Shown here one piece after another: positions 7,191 to 14,917 of a stretch of DNA of 51,115 nucleotides (the first letter of the stretch is position 1; each line of letters opens with the position of its first letter). The position numbers and the translations under genes were made by a program. The notes below the pieces were generated by a model. That model was not told the DNA's origin, did not search any database, and was given only the letters and a program-made list of their open reading frames with translations. The DNA is taken from positions 34,449 to 85,563 of the forward strand of contig JAAUZW010000004.1 of the NCBI GenBank assembly GCA_014804385.1, in the 5' to 3' direction. The stretch is from Lachnospiraceae bacterium. GTDB lineage: Bacteria > Bacillota > Clostridia > Lachnospirales > Lachnospiraceae.

Positions 7191-10100
7191 TCAGGCTTGC
7201 AACAAGTTCAAAACCAGATTGGCCTGCTGATTCGCCTGCGCAAGAATCGTCTGCGAAGACTGCATTAAAAACCTATTCATCGCATACTCCATTGATTCGG
7301 AAGCGATATCGGTATCGCGGATAGCAGATTCACTCGCCTGCGTATTTTCGATAACATTATTGTTACTATTGATGGTGTGTTCCAGTCTGTTCTGTATGGA
7401 ACCATAAGTGCTTCTCCGGGAACTTACCATAGTAATCGCCTCTTTAATACGACTAACCGCTTTTTCCGCATATTTTGGCCTGCTGATTGTAATGGAGTTG
7501 ATCGCAAGTGAGCAGGAATTGACGCGTGTACGGGGAATCTCAAACAGATCCTTTGTTTCCGCGCCGACCAGAAGGTAAATCGGTTCGCGGAAATTCCTGC
7601 CGCCTTCTTCCAAAAAGAGCGTGCTTCTTGCACTTCCACCGATATCAGTGATTGTATGAGCGCCCAAAGCTTTATGGGCAATTTTCAAGCTTCCATTCTC
7701 AATTGACGCAACCAAAGGCGCCGTATTGCCGTTGTCGTCCCCGTTTTCAAATTTATCATTCAGGAAATCGGCAAGCTCTTTTGCCGAATAATGCTTATTC
7801 GTCTCAAAAGTGTATTGATAAGGAGTATCGTCCGCGGTAAACGTGAGGACATTCTGTCCCTGCTTAAAAATAATACCTTTTGACACGTCTTTGCTTCCTG
7901 TGATATAAGTCGCCGTGGGATTGATCGTTGTCTTATAGAAAAGGAAGCCTGCCGCACTGCCGCGTACACCGTCCACCACATAGGTACCCGCCAAAGGTTC
8001 TTTTCCGTCCTTTTTTATTACTTTGATTTGAAGCGCCTTATCGTCAATGGCGCCAACAACATCTGTTTTCTCTCCACCGACAGAGACCATTATATCAACG
8101 TCTTCGATGTTTTCTTCCTTGAACTTTTCCTGTATTTTTTCCTGCAGGAGCGCGGCAATTTCATCGCCGGTATAAGTACCCTCGGGAATGGTTATCTTTA
8201 TAGTTGTTTCCTTATTCTCAACGTTGCCTGTATCCCCGTTTAGCTCTGGGTGAGTAAAATCAAAAATAAACTCGTCATTAGCGCCTTTTACGATCTCAAC
8301 AGGTTCCTCAGTCAGATCCTTACGGCCGATAATATAGGCCGGCCGAAAGTTCCCGTAGCTGCCTTGTGTTTTCGTCGCGTCTCCTGACCGCTCAGTAAAG
8401 AGTACATCGTTATAAAAACTGCCACTTAAAGAGATTTGTTGGGAAGCTGCAAACTCAAACCTTCCCTCCTCAAACCTGGATATCATATCGACGGTGACTT
8501 TACCTTTCAAATCGCTGTTACTGTCAATGGCCGTCTGTATCGCCTTTTGCAGCTCCTCCCTGCTGCTATACTCTTTTTCGGCAATTTTGACCGTGCCAGA
8601 GACCGCGTTATCGCCGCTGCCCAATGTCACGGTCAGCTCACTGTTACTGCTGGTCACCTTTGCCTTGTCGGAAACAGCGGTGCGAGTATCCACGATATAC
8701 TTACTTGCCTCCGTGATACTAGGATTATCAACCCTAGGTTCCGATTTGGCAATAGCATTCCAGGCAGAACCGTAGTAAAATCTAATATAGTACTCACCAG
8801 CCTCATTATCTGTCTTAGGCATGGCAGTCAGTTTAAACACATCATTCGACCCATCATTCTCATAAGAACATGTAATGCTGCTATAATATTCACCGTATAA
8901 CGATTTCAGTTGTTTATCGATCTGCGCAGCAATATCCGCCATACTGTAAGTCCCTGGGGACAGCGTAATGCTTTTTTGGCCGCCGGCCCAAGAAGGGGAT
9001 AAAAAAGTGATTGTATTCTTGCCACTCTCAATCTTTATCGAATCATTCCGATTGGCAGCGGGAATTGACGCAGTTGCAGTTGACTCTGTTGGCACTATTA
9101 ACGTGGTTCCTTCTGGTGTTGGCACCTTTCCAGGGCTATAGCTCTCGGTGTGAGTGTACGTATATGTTGTAGTGCCTTCAAATAGTTTTTTATAGGTATC
9201 GTTTTTCTGGGCGTCATCAAAACTGATTTTCTGGATGTCATCAGTCAGCCCACTAATGGTAATTCTGGAACTAGTGTCTAACCCAAACTTAATCTTACCC
9301 GCTAAATCAGAATTGCTATCTACGTATTCTTGCAGCTTGGTTAAAGTTTCACTGCTGCTTTTATCTCCGCCGAGACCGCTTATGGTATAGTTCTTATCGT
9401 TTACTTTGAAAGTCAAAGTATCGTCAGGCAGCGTAATTGTACCCGTTAACTTGGCCTTCCCCTGAACCTGCGCCATGTGTCCATTCTCTTTATACGGTAA
9501 ATAATTTGTTTCACAGAATATGGCGTTATAAGCTTTGCCATAATCCCCCGTCGTATCAAATTCTAAAGAGCTGTCTTTGCCTGTCAGCGTGGTGGATAAT
9601 ATCAAGTATTGCATACTATACGAAGTATATCCTGTGGACGAAGACGGCAAAGTCATGGACGTACTGCCAACTGTGGCTACTACTCCTTTGTCTTTAAGTT
9701 GCTTATTGATTTCGTCACGGATATCACTTATGGTATATCCACCGGCTTTCTCCTCAAAAGTAACTTCCGTATAATCATCTGCGCCGTTTATTTTAAAACG
9801 CAGGACATTATTATTATTGGCGCTGGATAAATGGATCTTATCAGTAGCCGAAGCATTATAGTAAGCCTTACCTGTGATAGAAGTAGGAATGGAATAAGAG
9901 GATCCGTATTGCATGTTATCATAAAAAACAGAAGAATACTTGATCGACGCACCTTGATCCAACTTAAACATATTCCCTTTCAGCCCGATAATACTCACCG
10001 AATTTCCACCCGTGATCTGGACGCAGGAATCTTCATACTCTTTTGCAACAATACCTGCTAACTCAGGGTAATTAGTCCGCAATTGATTATTTATTTCCTT

Positions 10101-11030
10101 GATTATATCAGAACGAGTGTATTTCCCCTCCGGGATTGTTATATCAATATAATTGGAACCTTTCTGGCTTTCCACATAAAATCCAAGCCGGTCGTTTTCG
10201 TTCTCTTTTATGGTCAACGGAAATCCCGCACTAAATACAGTGGTGCCCAGCAGACTGGCGGAAGAACTGCCATCATAACGGTCAAAAAGAAGATAGGAAA
10301 GAGACCCGTCCACCGAAGCTATTTCCGTAGGCATCCCGTCAGCGCTTTCAAAATTCAATTTACAAATACCCGTCTCCGTAAATTCAAATACGAACCCGGG
10401 GTTAGGCGGCTTCATCCTTTCCAACGCGCTGTCAATCTCATCAATTAATTCCCGCGTGGTATAAGTGCCGGCAGGAACCGTAAGCGTATAATCTTTCGGC
10501 TCATAAGAATCGGGGAGATGGATATTCAGCTCATTTTCCCAGGGCGTAATGGTATGGAGCTGTTCCTCATTCCACTTTCTGTTTCCGCAGATTTGATAAT
10601 AGGAGCTTTCATGCTCTTCAAATACGGGCTGCTCATTAAACTCTGTTTCTCTATTGATACGGTCTATTTCTGTACGAAGCTGGTTAAATTCGGCATTCAA
10701 GGCGGCACGGTCAGCCTCTGTACAGGTTCCGTTCAGAGATTTGAGGGCCAATTCATTCATACGCTGCAGCATACTATGTACTTCATCCATCGCCCCGTCA
10801 GCAACCTGTACGAAAGAGATACCTTCCTGTGCATTGACCGTCCCCTGTATAAGACCGCGAATCTGCCGCCGCATTTTTTCAGAAATCCCAAGTCCTGCCG
10901 CATCGTCTGCAGCCCTGTTAATCCGATATCCGGAAGACAACTTTTCAGTTGACCGCTTATTCGCCTTGGAATTTATTTTTAAAAAATGATCGGCGTTCAT
11001 AGCGAGCATATTATTGTGAATGGATAACAT
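7191..11030 (-). CDS. Giant flagellin with eight-module variable region
   Basis: 1279 residues, about three to five times the usual flagellin length. Residues 1-140 are a typical flagellin D0/D1 N-terminus (NRSTEKLSSGYRINRAADDAAGLGIS-type sequence), and 1160-1279 the matching C-terminus (SAIRDTDIASESMEYAMNRF, ending NLVLNLLQA). Between them is a serine/threonine/tyrosine-rich region with a recurring unit: a beta strand, a P-x-G-x-Y-[TS] turn and a helix [DE]-[IL]-x(3)-[IL]. I see it near residues 190, 303, 432, 549, 694, 821, 952 and 1081, spaced 113-145 apart. This insert would face the filament exterior. Secreted through the flagellar export system and polymerised. Other flagellar genes are absent nearby. 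GAGG lies 8 nt before the ATG; the promoter is sigma-28-like. Confidence 0.93.
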   Translation of the reverse strand: MLSIHNNMLAMNADHFLKINSKANKRSTEKLSSGYRINRAADDAAGLGISEKMRRQIRGLIQGTVNAQEGISFVQVADGAMDEVHSMLQRMNELALKSLNGTCTEADRAALNAEFNQLRTEIDRINRETEFNEQPVFEEHESSYYQICGNRKWNEEQLHTITPWENELNIHLPDSYEPKDYTLTVPAGTYTTRELIDEIDSALERMKPPNPGFVFEFTETGICKLNFESADGMPTEIASVDGSLSYLLFDRYDGSSSASLLGTTVFSAGFPLTIKENENDRLGFYVESQKGSNYIDITIPEGKYTRSDIIKEINNQLRTNYPELAGIVAKEYEDSCVQITGGNSVSIIGLKGNMFKLDQGASIKYSSVFYDNMQYGSSYSIPTSITGKAYYNASATDKIHLSSANNNNVLRFKINGADDYTEVTFEEKAGGYTISDIRDEINKQLKDKGVVATVGSTSMTLPSSSTGYTSYSMQYLILSTTLTGKDSSLEFDTTGDYGKAYNAIFCETNYLPYKENGHMAQVQGKAKLTGTITLPDDTLTFKVNDKNYTISGLGGDKSSSETLTKLQEYVDSNSDLAGKIKFGLDTSSRITISGLTDDIQKISFDDAQKNDTYKKLFEGTTTYTYTHTESYSPGKVPTPEGTTLIVPTESTATASIPAANRNDSIKIESGKNTITFLSPSWAGGQKSITLSPGTYSMADIAAQIDKQLKSLYGEYYSSITCSYENDGSNDVFKLTAMPKTDNEAGEYYIRFYYGSAWNAIAKSEPRVDNPSITEASKYIVDTRTAVSDKAKVTSSNSELTVTLGSGDNAVSGTVKIAEKEYSSREELQKAIQTAIDSNSDLKGKVTVDMISRFEEGRFEFAASQQISLSGSFYNDVLFTERSGDATKTQGSYGNFRPAYIIGRKDLTEEPVEIVKGANDEFIFDFTHPELNGDTGNVENKETTIKITIPEGTYTGDEIAALLQEKIQEKFKEENIEDVDIMVSVGGEKTDVVGAIDDKALQIKVIKKDGKEPLAGTYVVDGVRGSAAGFLFYKTTINPTATYITGSKDVSKGIIFKQGQNVLTFTADDTPYQYTFETNKHYSAKELADFLNDKFENGDDNGNTAPLVASIENGSLKIAHKALGAHTITDIGGSARSTLFLEEGGRNFREPIYLLVGAETKDLFEIPRTRVNSCSLAINSITISRPKYAEKAVSRIKEAITMVSSRRSTYGSIQNRLEHTINSNNNVIENTQASESAIRDTDIASESMEYAMNRFLMQSSQTILAQANQQANLVLNLLQA

Positions 11031-11086
11031 ATATTTGTCCTCTTCGACTTCTTTATATAAGGATGAAAAACGCTCTTACGCATATT

Positions 11087-11114
11087 TTATCGGCAGTTAT
11101 GGTCAATCACCTTA
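11087..11114 (-). promoter_or_regulatory. Sigma-28 (FliA/SigD)-type promoter for flagellin
   Basis: On the minus strand the perfect -10 GCCGATAA (11087-11094) is preceded after 16 nt by TAAG (11111-11114), close to the TAAA-N15-GCCGATAA consensus. The expected transcript would have a leader of about 50 nt before the ATG at 11030. The rest of the 340-nt gap to 11370 holds only an imperfect inverted repeat GACACGA/TCGTGTC (11272-11324) that may serve the divergent regulator gene. Confidence 0.78.
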
Positions 11115-11370
11115 CGATTGTTTCCCATATATCAATAATTTATCACGGTTTGTAATCGCATTCAAGTTTTTGTTTGCCAGGGTTATCGGTAAAAGTCAAC
11201 CGTTCCCCTTGTTTTTTCCCTTATCAGAGTTCATAATTACTCATAAGCAAGTGTAACGCTGTTTGAAGCCGGACACGATGTGTCTACATGAAAAAAACAC
11301 GCATTTCTCGCTTTGTGTCGTGTCATTTTCATCCGTACAACGGTATTCTGACATCGAAAGGAGGCCAGAC

Positions 11371-11889
11371 ATGGACCAGAGAAAAACAGGAAACTTTTTA
11401 AAAGACCTGCGAAAAAAGAAAGGTCTGACACAGGAACAGTTAGCGGAAGAGTTCAATGTATCTTCCCGGACTGTTTCCAGATGGGAAACCGGAAACAACA
11501 TGCCGGATCTGAGCATCTTAATTGAAATTGCAGATTTCTATGATGTGGATATCCGGGAAATTATTGATGGAGAAAGGAAAAGCGAGAATATGGACAACGA
11601 AACAAAGAATACTTTAAAAAAAGTGGCGGAATACAGTGATGCAGAAAAGAAAATACTGAAAAAACGCTTAATCAGCATGACATTGGGAACCATGATACTC
11701 CTTCTGTTTGCACTTGCGCTGGAGGCAACAAGCGGATTCGGCTTTATTCCGGAAAGGCCCTGCCAGAATATGAGCGATTTTGCCACCGGTCTGGCTTTTG
11801 GAGTATTGCTGATGAATATGCTGTATCTGAACGGTTCTCTGGAAAAGATACGGGCATGGAAGCTGGGTAAGCTCAACGCATCGAAATAA
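11371..11889 (+). CDS. XRE-family regulator with C-terminal membrane segments
   Basis: 172 residues. Residues 5-60 are a Cro/CI-type helix-turn-helix (FLKDLRKKKGLTQEQLAEEF, SRTVSRWETGNNMPDLSILI). After a linker, two hydrophobic segments (LISMTLGTMILLLFALALEA and DFATGLAFGVLLMNMLYL) suggest that it is membrane-tethered. AAAGGAGG precedes the ATG at 11371 by 6 nt, which is why the longer frame from 11263 is rejected. It lies 37 nt upstream of a lipoprotein gene on the same strand and likely regulates this small operon; the signal is unknown. Confidence 0.88.
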   Translation: MDQRKTGNFLKDLRKKKGLTQEQLAEEFNVSSRTVSRWETGNNMPDLSILIEIADFYDVDIREIIDGERKSENMDNETKNTLKKVAEYSDAEKKILKKRLISMTLGTMILLLFALALEATSGFGFIPERPCQNMSDFATGLAFGVLLMNMLYLNGSLEKIRAWKLGKLNASK

Positions 11890-11926
11890 GACTTGGCACA
11901 AACGATATTGGGAAGGAACTAATGTA

Positions 11927-13393
11927 ATGAAAAAACTCCCCATCCTAAAAACAATCACGATTCTTATCATCTGCCTGTTATGGCTGACAGCATGCGATTC
12001 CTCAACAAATATTACCGCAGAGACTACCGTATTGCCGGAAGATGCGCCTGTAGAACAGAAATCTGTTCTACAGACATCTCCTGAACAGAAAACAGAAGAT
12101 TCTGAGATCCGCATCTATTTTCCATTTACCGGATCCATGGTAGAATACTCCCTCTCTCTTGTGCCGTCAAAGAAAGCCCCCGGACAATATGATCTGAGAT
12201 TATGCGATGCGTCTGACCGGATCGTGCAGCAGTTTCCTTGCGGCACATTGTCAGAACCGCTGGATTGTTTCTATGATGACTTGATTCGCGATTCTTATAA
12301 AGACCTGGAAATTTTCTCGGAGGGAAGCCAAACCGGGATTCTTGTGGTCTGGGATTGGAAGTCCGATCAATTTTGCGAGGATGTCATCGAGATTCCCCGC
12401 TACGATAAAGTGGTTGGGAATCACTTTATGACTTCCAGTGAAGACGCTCTGTCCAACCGACAGGAGAATCGTATTTATGAGGTATATGAAGGTGCGAAAA
12501 GTCCGGAGGAAATCCGTAGATGGACTTTACAGAAAGACACCGGTATACTTACCATATGGGATTGCATGGAAGAACAGAATATATTTGAAGGGAAAGTGGA
12601 GCTGGATGAAGAGAATAATGTGATAAATCGGGAATATTATGATCATCTTTTCTGGGGCGATACTTATTCGATCGGCAATGATCCGAAAACGCCAAAGATT
12701 TCTGTATGGGTCGCGTCCGAGACCAGTCACATGGAAGAGTATCCTGACCGTGAAACATTCCTTGCAAACTTTGGCTTTGCAGACAAATCTCCCATATATC
12801 AATATTTCAATGTCCAAAGTGATCTGGAGTTAGAGCTGTATCTGGATGAGGAGACCGGATGGGTCTGTGGCCTTCATCATTGGTATGGCTATACAAAAAA
12901 CCGAGAAAAGATTGATTCCCCTGATGGGTTTGCCCTTTGTTCTATAAGGGACATTGACTGGAAAGAAGCCGATCCTTTTGACCTGAAATCCGTGCAGGGA
13001 ATAACCGGCGAAAATCAAGTCACCGCCTATGAAGAAAATCTGGAGTATACAAAGGATAATAAACCGGATTATTTCGAGTCCAAAGGTGTCATTACCTGGC
13101 TGAAAGACGGTCATGACGGGGAAGACAAAGACAGCATTTTACGCATCAATTTTACCTATCGGGATGATGGGACCTTATTTTACCGCAGTTATAACCACAA
13201 TCCTTATATGTTTGGTACAGGCTGCATGAGTATGTACAGCTATTATGACGAAGCAGAAAGAATGGTTTATGAGTATGACTATATTACTCATGGCGCTCTT
13301 GATTTTTATTATATTTATGAGGGTGCAGGCAGAACGCCAAAATACTGCCTGCGATTAGATAATATGTACCCTGATATGATGCGATATCGGTAG
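11927..13393 (+). CDS. Lipoprotein of unknown function
   Basis: 488 residues. The N-terminus is a lipoprotein signal: KK, a hydrophobic stretch ILKTITILIICLLWL, then the lipobox LTAC with Cys at about residue 23. A threonine/glutamate-rich linker follows. The mature part is acidic and rich in aromatic residues, including YEVYEGAKSPEEIRRWTLQ and GTGCMSMYSYYDEAERM, with probable beta repeats of the toxin-complex or MORN-like 'YDEAGR' kind, but I cannot name a family. It is exported and anchored on the cell surface. It sits between the XRE regulator and a three-helix membrane protein gene (11-nt gap), suggesting an operon. Confidence 0.82.
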   Translation: MKKLPILKTITILIICLLWLTACDSSTNITAETTVLPEDAPVEQKSVLQTSPEQKTEDSEIRIYFPFTGSMVEYSLSLVPSKKAPGQYDLRLCDASDRIVQQFPCGTLSEPLDCFYDDLIRDSYKDLEIFSEGSQTGILVVWDWKSDQFCEDVIEIPRYDKVVGNHFMTSSEDALSNRQENRIYEVYEGAKSPEEIRRWTLQKDTGILTIWDCMEEQNIFEGKVELDEENNVINREYYDHLFWGDTYSIGNDPKTPKISVWVASETSHMEEYPDRETFLANFGFADKSPIYQYFNVQSDLELELYLDEETGWVCGLHHWYGYTKNREKIDSPDGFALCSIRDIDWKEADPFDLKSVQGITGENQVTAYEENLEYTKDNKPDYFESKGVITWLKDGHDGEDKDSILRINFTYRDDGTLFYRSYNHNPYMFGTGCMSMYSYYDEAERMVYEYDYITHGALDFYYIYEGAGRTPKYCLRLDNMYPDMMRYR

Positions 13394-13404
13394 GAGTTAC
13401 TGTC

Positions 13405-13695
13405 ATGAAAAAAACTTTTGAAGAATCTGCTTTTGTATTTAGTGTTGTTGCGAGCTGCCTTCCCTTTCTCTCTGTAATACTATCCCTTTTTGACCCTGCC
13501 GAGCCATTCAGTCTTCTGATATTCTGGATCTCGCTCATGGAGGGCGCGCTTTTGGGCAGTGTTCTGGGCATTATAGCACTGATCTGTAACCGAAAGAAAA
13601 AAAGTATAAAGATAGTTATCCTGTCATTATTCCCTGTTATTGTCTTTTTTCTGGCTATGATCACAGATGTCATTTATTCGCACAATATGCCTTAG
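13405..13695 (+). CDS. Small three-helix membrane protein
   Basis: 96 residues, unknown family. Three hydrophobic segments (FVFSVVASCLPFLSVILSLF, LLIFWISLMEGALLGSVLGIIALI, IVILSLFPVIVFFLAMITDVI) with a basic cluster NRKKK between the second and third. TAGGAG lies 8 nt before the ATG. It follows the lipoprotein gene by 11 nt and ends 5 nt before the convergent end of the LacI regulator gene, so no terminator hairpin fits between them. Confidence 0.7.
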   Translation: MKKTFEESAFVFSVVASCLPFLSVILSLFDPAEPFSLLIFWISLMEGALLGSVLGIIALICNRKKKSIKIVILSLFPVIVFFLAMITDVIYSHNMP

Positions 13696-13700
13696 TCATC

Positions 13701-14684
13701 CTACATTCTGAGCTGATACCCCAAAAGCATCCTCTGTTCCACGCTCTCCCCTGCAAGCATCCGCAATAGAAGCTCACAGGCTTTTCTGCCCAGCTCCTCC
13801 ACATCGAACCAGATCGAGGATACCTGGGGCATATGTTCCGCCAGAAATTCGCTGTCATAAAAAGACGCCACCTGCATCTGTCCCGGCACATCTACGCCTC
13901 TCCTCTGCAAAGCGTTCAGCACGCGGCTGCAGAGAAAATCGTCCATGGTCACGATACAGTCTGTGTCCTCCGAAAGCAGCTCTTCCACGATTCCATCTAC
14001 CATGTCCGCGTGAGTCACATTCAAAATAATCCGACGTTCTACTGACTTATTTGGTCGATTTTCAAAAGCATCCTGAAAACCAAGCAGACGATTCTTGGTG
14101 ACCATATAATTCTCATCGTCCCCAATCAGCGCGATCCGCCTTATTCCCCGCTCTAAAAGCTTTCCCGTCAAAGTTCTGCAAGCGGTTCTGTGGTCGTTGT
14201 CGATCTGCACCGCCGCGCTGTCCTCGGTGCTGCCAATAGCCACAAAAGGCACTTCGTTCTCCTGCAGATACTGCATCGGTCTGTCATCTATCAGGGTTCT
14301 TGTGAGAATCGCGCCGTCGATCTTATGATTGGTCACCGCACGTTTCAATTGACCAATTTGGTCATTCGCCACCATAGTAATAAGCACATCATAGTCTTTC
14401 TCGGAAGCTGCCTTGCTGATGCCGAGCATACATTTCTGAAAGAAAGGCAGATCTACAAGATGATAGTCCCCCGGCAGTACCAGCCCCAGATTATAGGTCT
14501 TATTCTGCGCCAGCCCTTTCGCCACCACATTGGGTCTGTAGTTATGGGCCTCTATATATTCAAGCACCTTTCCTCTGGTCTCCTCTCCGATCCTGCCTTT
14601 ACCGGAAATGGCCCGGGAAACGGTGGTCTTGGAAACGCCAAGAGCCTGTGCAATATCTCCTATTGTCAGATTATTTTCCTTCAT
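13701..14684 (-). CDS. LacI-family transcriptional regulator
   Basis: 327 residues. The N-terminal helix-turn-helix is TIGDIAQALGVSKTTVSRAI with hinge GKGRIGEETRGKVLEYIEAHNYRPN; the rest is a periplasmic-binding-like sensor (LGLVLPGDYHLVD; ILNVTHADMVDGIVEELL). It is divergent from the GH42 beta-galactosidase gene at 14918, so it most likely controls that gene in response to a sugar ligand. The 233-nt intergenic region contains the repeat copy C and an extended -10 for the sugar gene; I see no unmistakable LacI operator palindrome with a central CG. Confidence 0.92.
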   Translation of the reverse strand: MKENNLTIGDIAQALGVSKTTVSRAISGKGRIGEETRGKVLEYIEAHNYRPNVVAKGLAQNKTYNLGLVLPGDYHLVDLPFFQKCMLGISKAASEKDYDVLITMVANDQIGQLKRAVTNHKIDGAILTRTLIDDRPMQYLQENEVPFVAIGSTEDSAAVQIDNDHRTACRTLTGKLLERGIRRIALIGDDENYMVTKNRLLGFQDAFENRPNKSVERRIILNVTHADMVDGIVEELLSEDTDCIVTMDDFLCSRVLNALQRRGVDVPGQMQVASFYDSEFLAEHMPQVSSIWFDVEELGRKACELLLRMLAGESVEQRMLLGYQLRM

Positions 14685-14706
14685 CTCACCTGTCCCCCCT
14701 TTCCAC

Positions 14707-14814
14707 GTCGCAGGATCGGCATCCTGCGACCAAAGAATTGCTTTGCAATTCTTTCTTAAATGTTACACTATATTGGCATCTGTGATTGTGATATAATAGA
14801 CGCATAGACTATGC
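14707..14814 (+). repeat. Interspersed palindromic repeat, family 1, copy C, with extended -10 toward GH42 gene
   Basis: In plus orientation: hairpin 1 arms GTCGCAGGAT/ATCCTGCGAC (14707-14730), hairpin 2 arms AAAGAATTGC/GCAATTCTTT (14732-14754), TATTGGCATCTG, extended -10 TGATATAAT (14789-14797), then AGACGCA and a degraded third hairpin GCATAG/CTATGC (14802-14814). This is the same order as the minus strand of copy A, with loops differing by one to three bases. It supplies the only convincing -10 upstream of the beta-galactosidase gene. Confidence 0.8.
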
Positions 14815-14883
14815 GCAATCGGTTGTTCTGTCTCTTTCAGCGTACCAGATAAGACTTCCCTGCGCAACCATTACTTTAAAAAA

Positions 14884-14903
14884 TCGAGTGCCCGCGCACT
14901 CGA
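14884..14903 (+). promoter_or_regulatory. Perfect 8-bp hairpin abutting the GH42 ribosome binding site
   Basis: TCGAGTGC and GCACTCGA pair around a 4-nt loop (CCGC), ending 3 nt before AGGAGG. Downstream of the presumed transcription start, it could act as an operator in DNA or limit ribosome access in RNA. Not a known riboswitch. Confidence 0.5.
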
Positions 14904-14917
14904 AACAGGAGGAAATC

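Noticed and set aside
14685..14917. CRISPR or IS remnant
   Set aside because: The repeats are hairpins of different spacing with no direct repeats and no transposase; no target-site duplication was seen.
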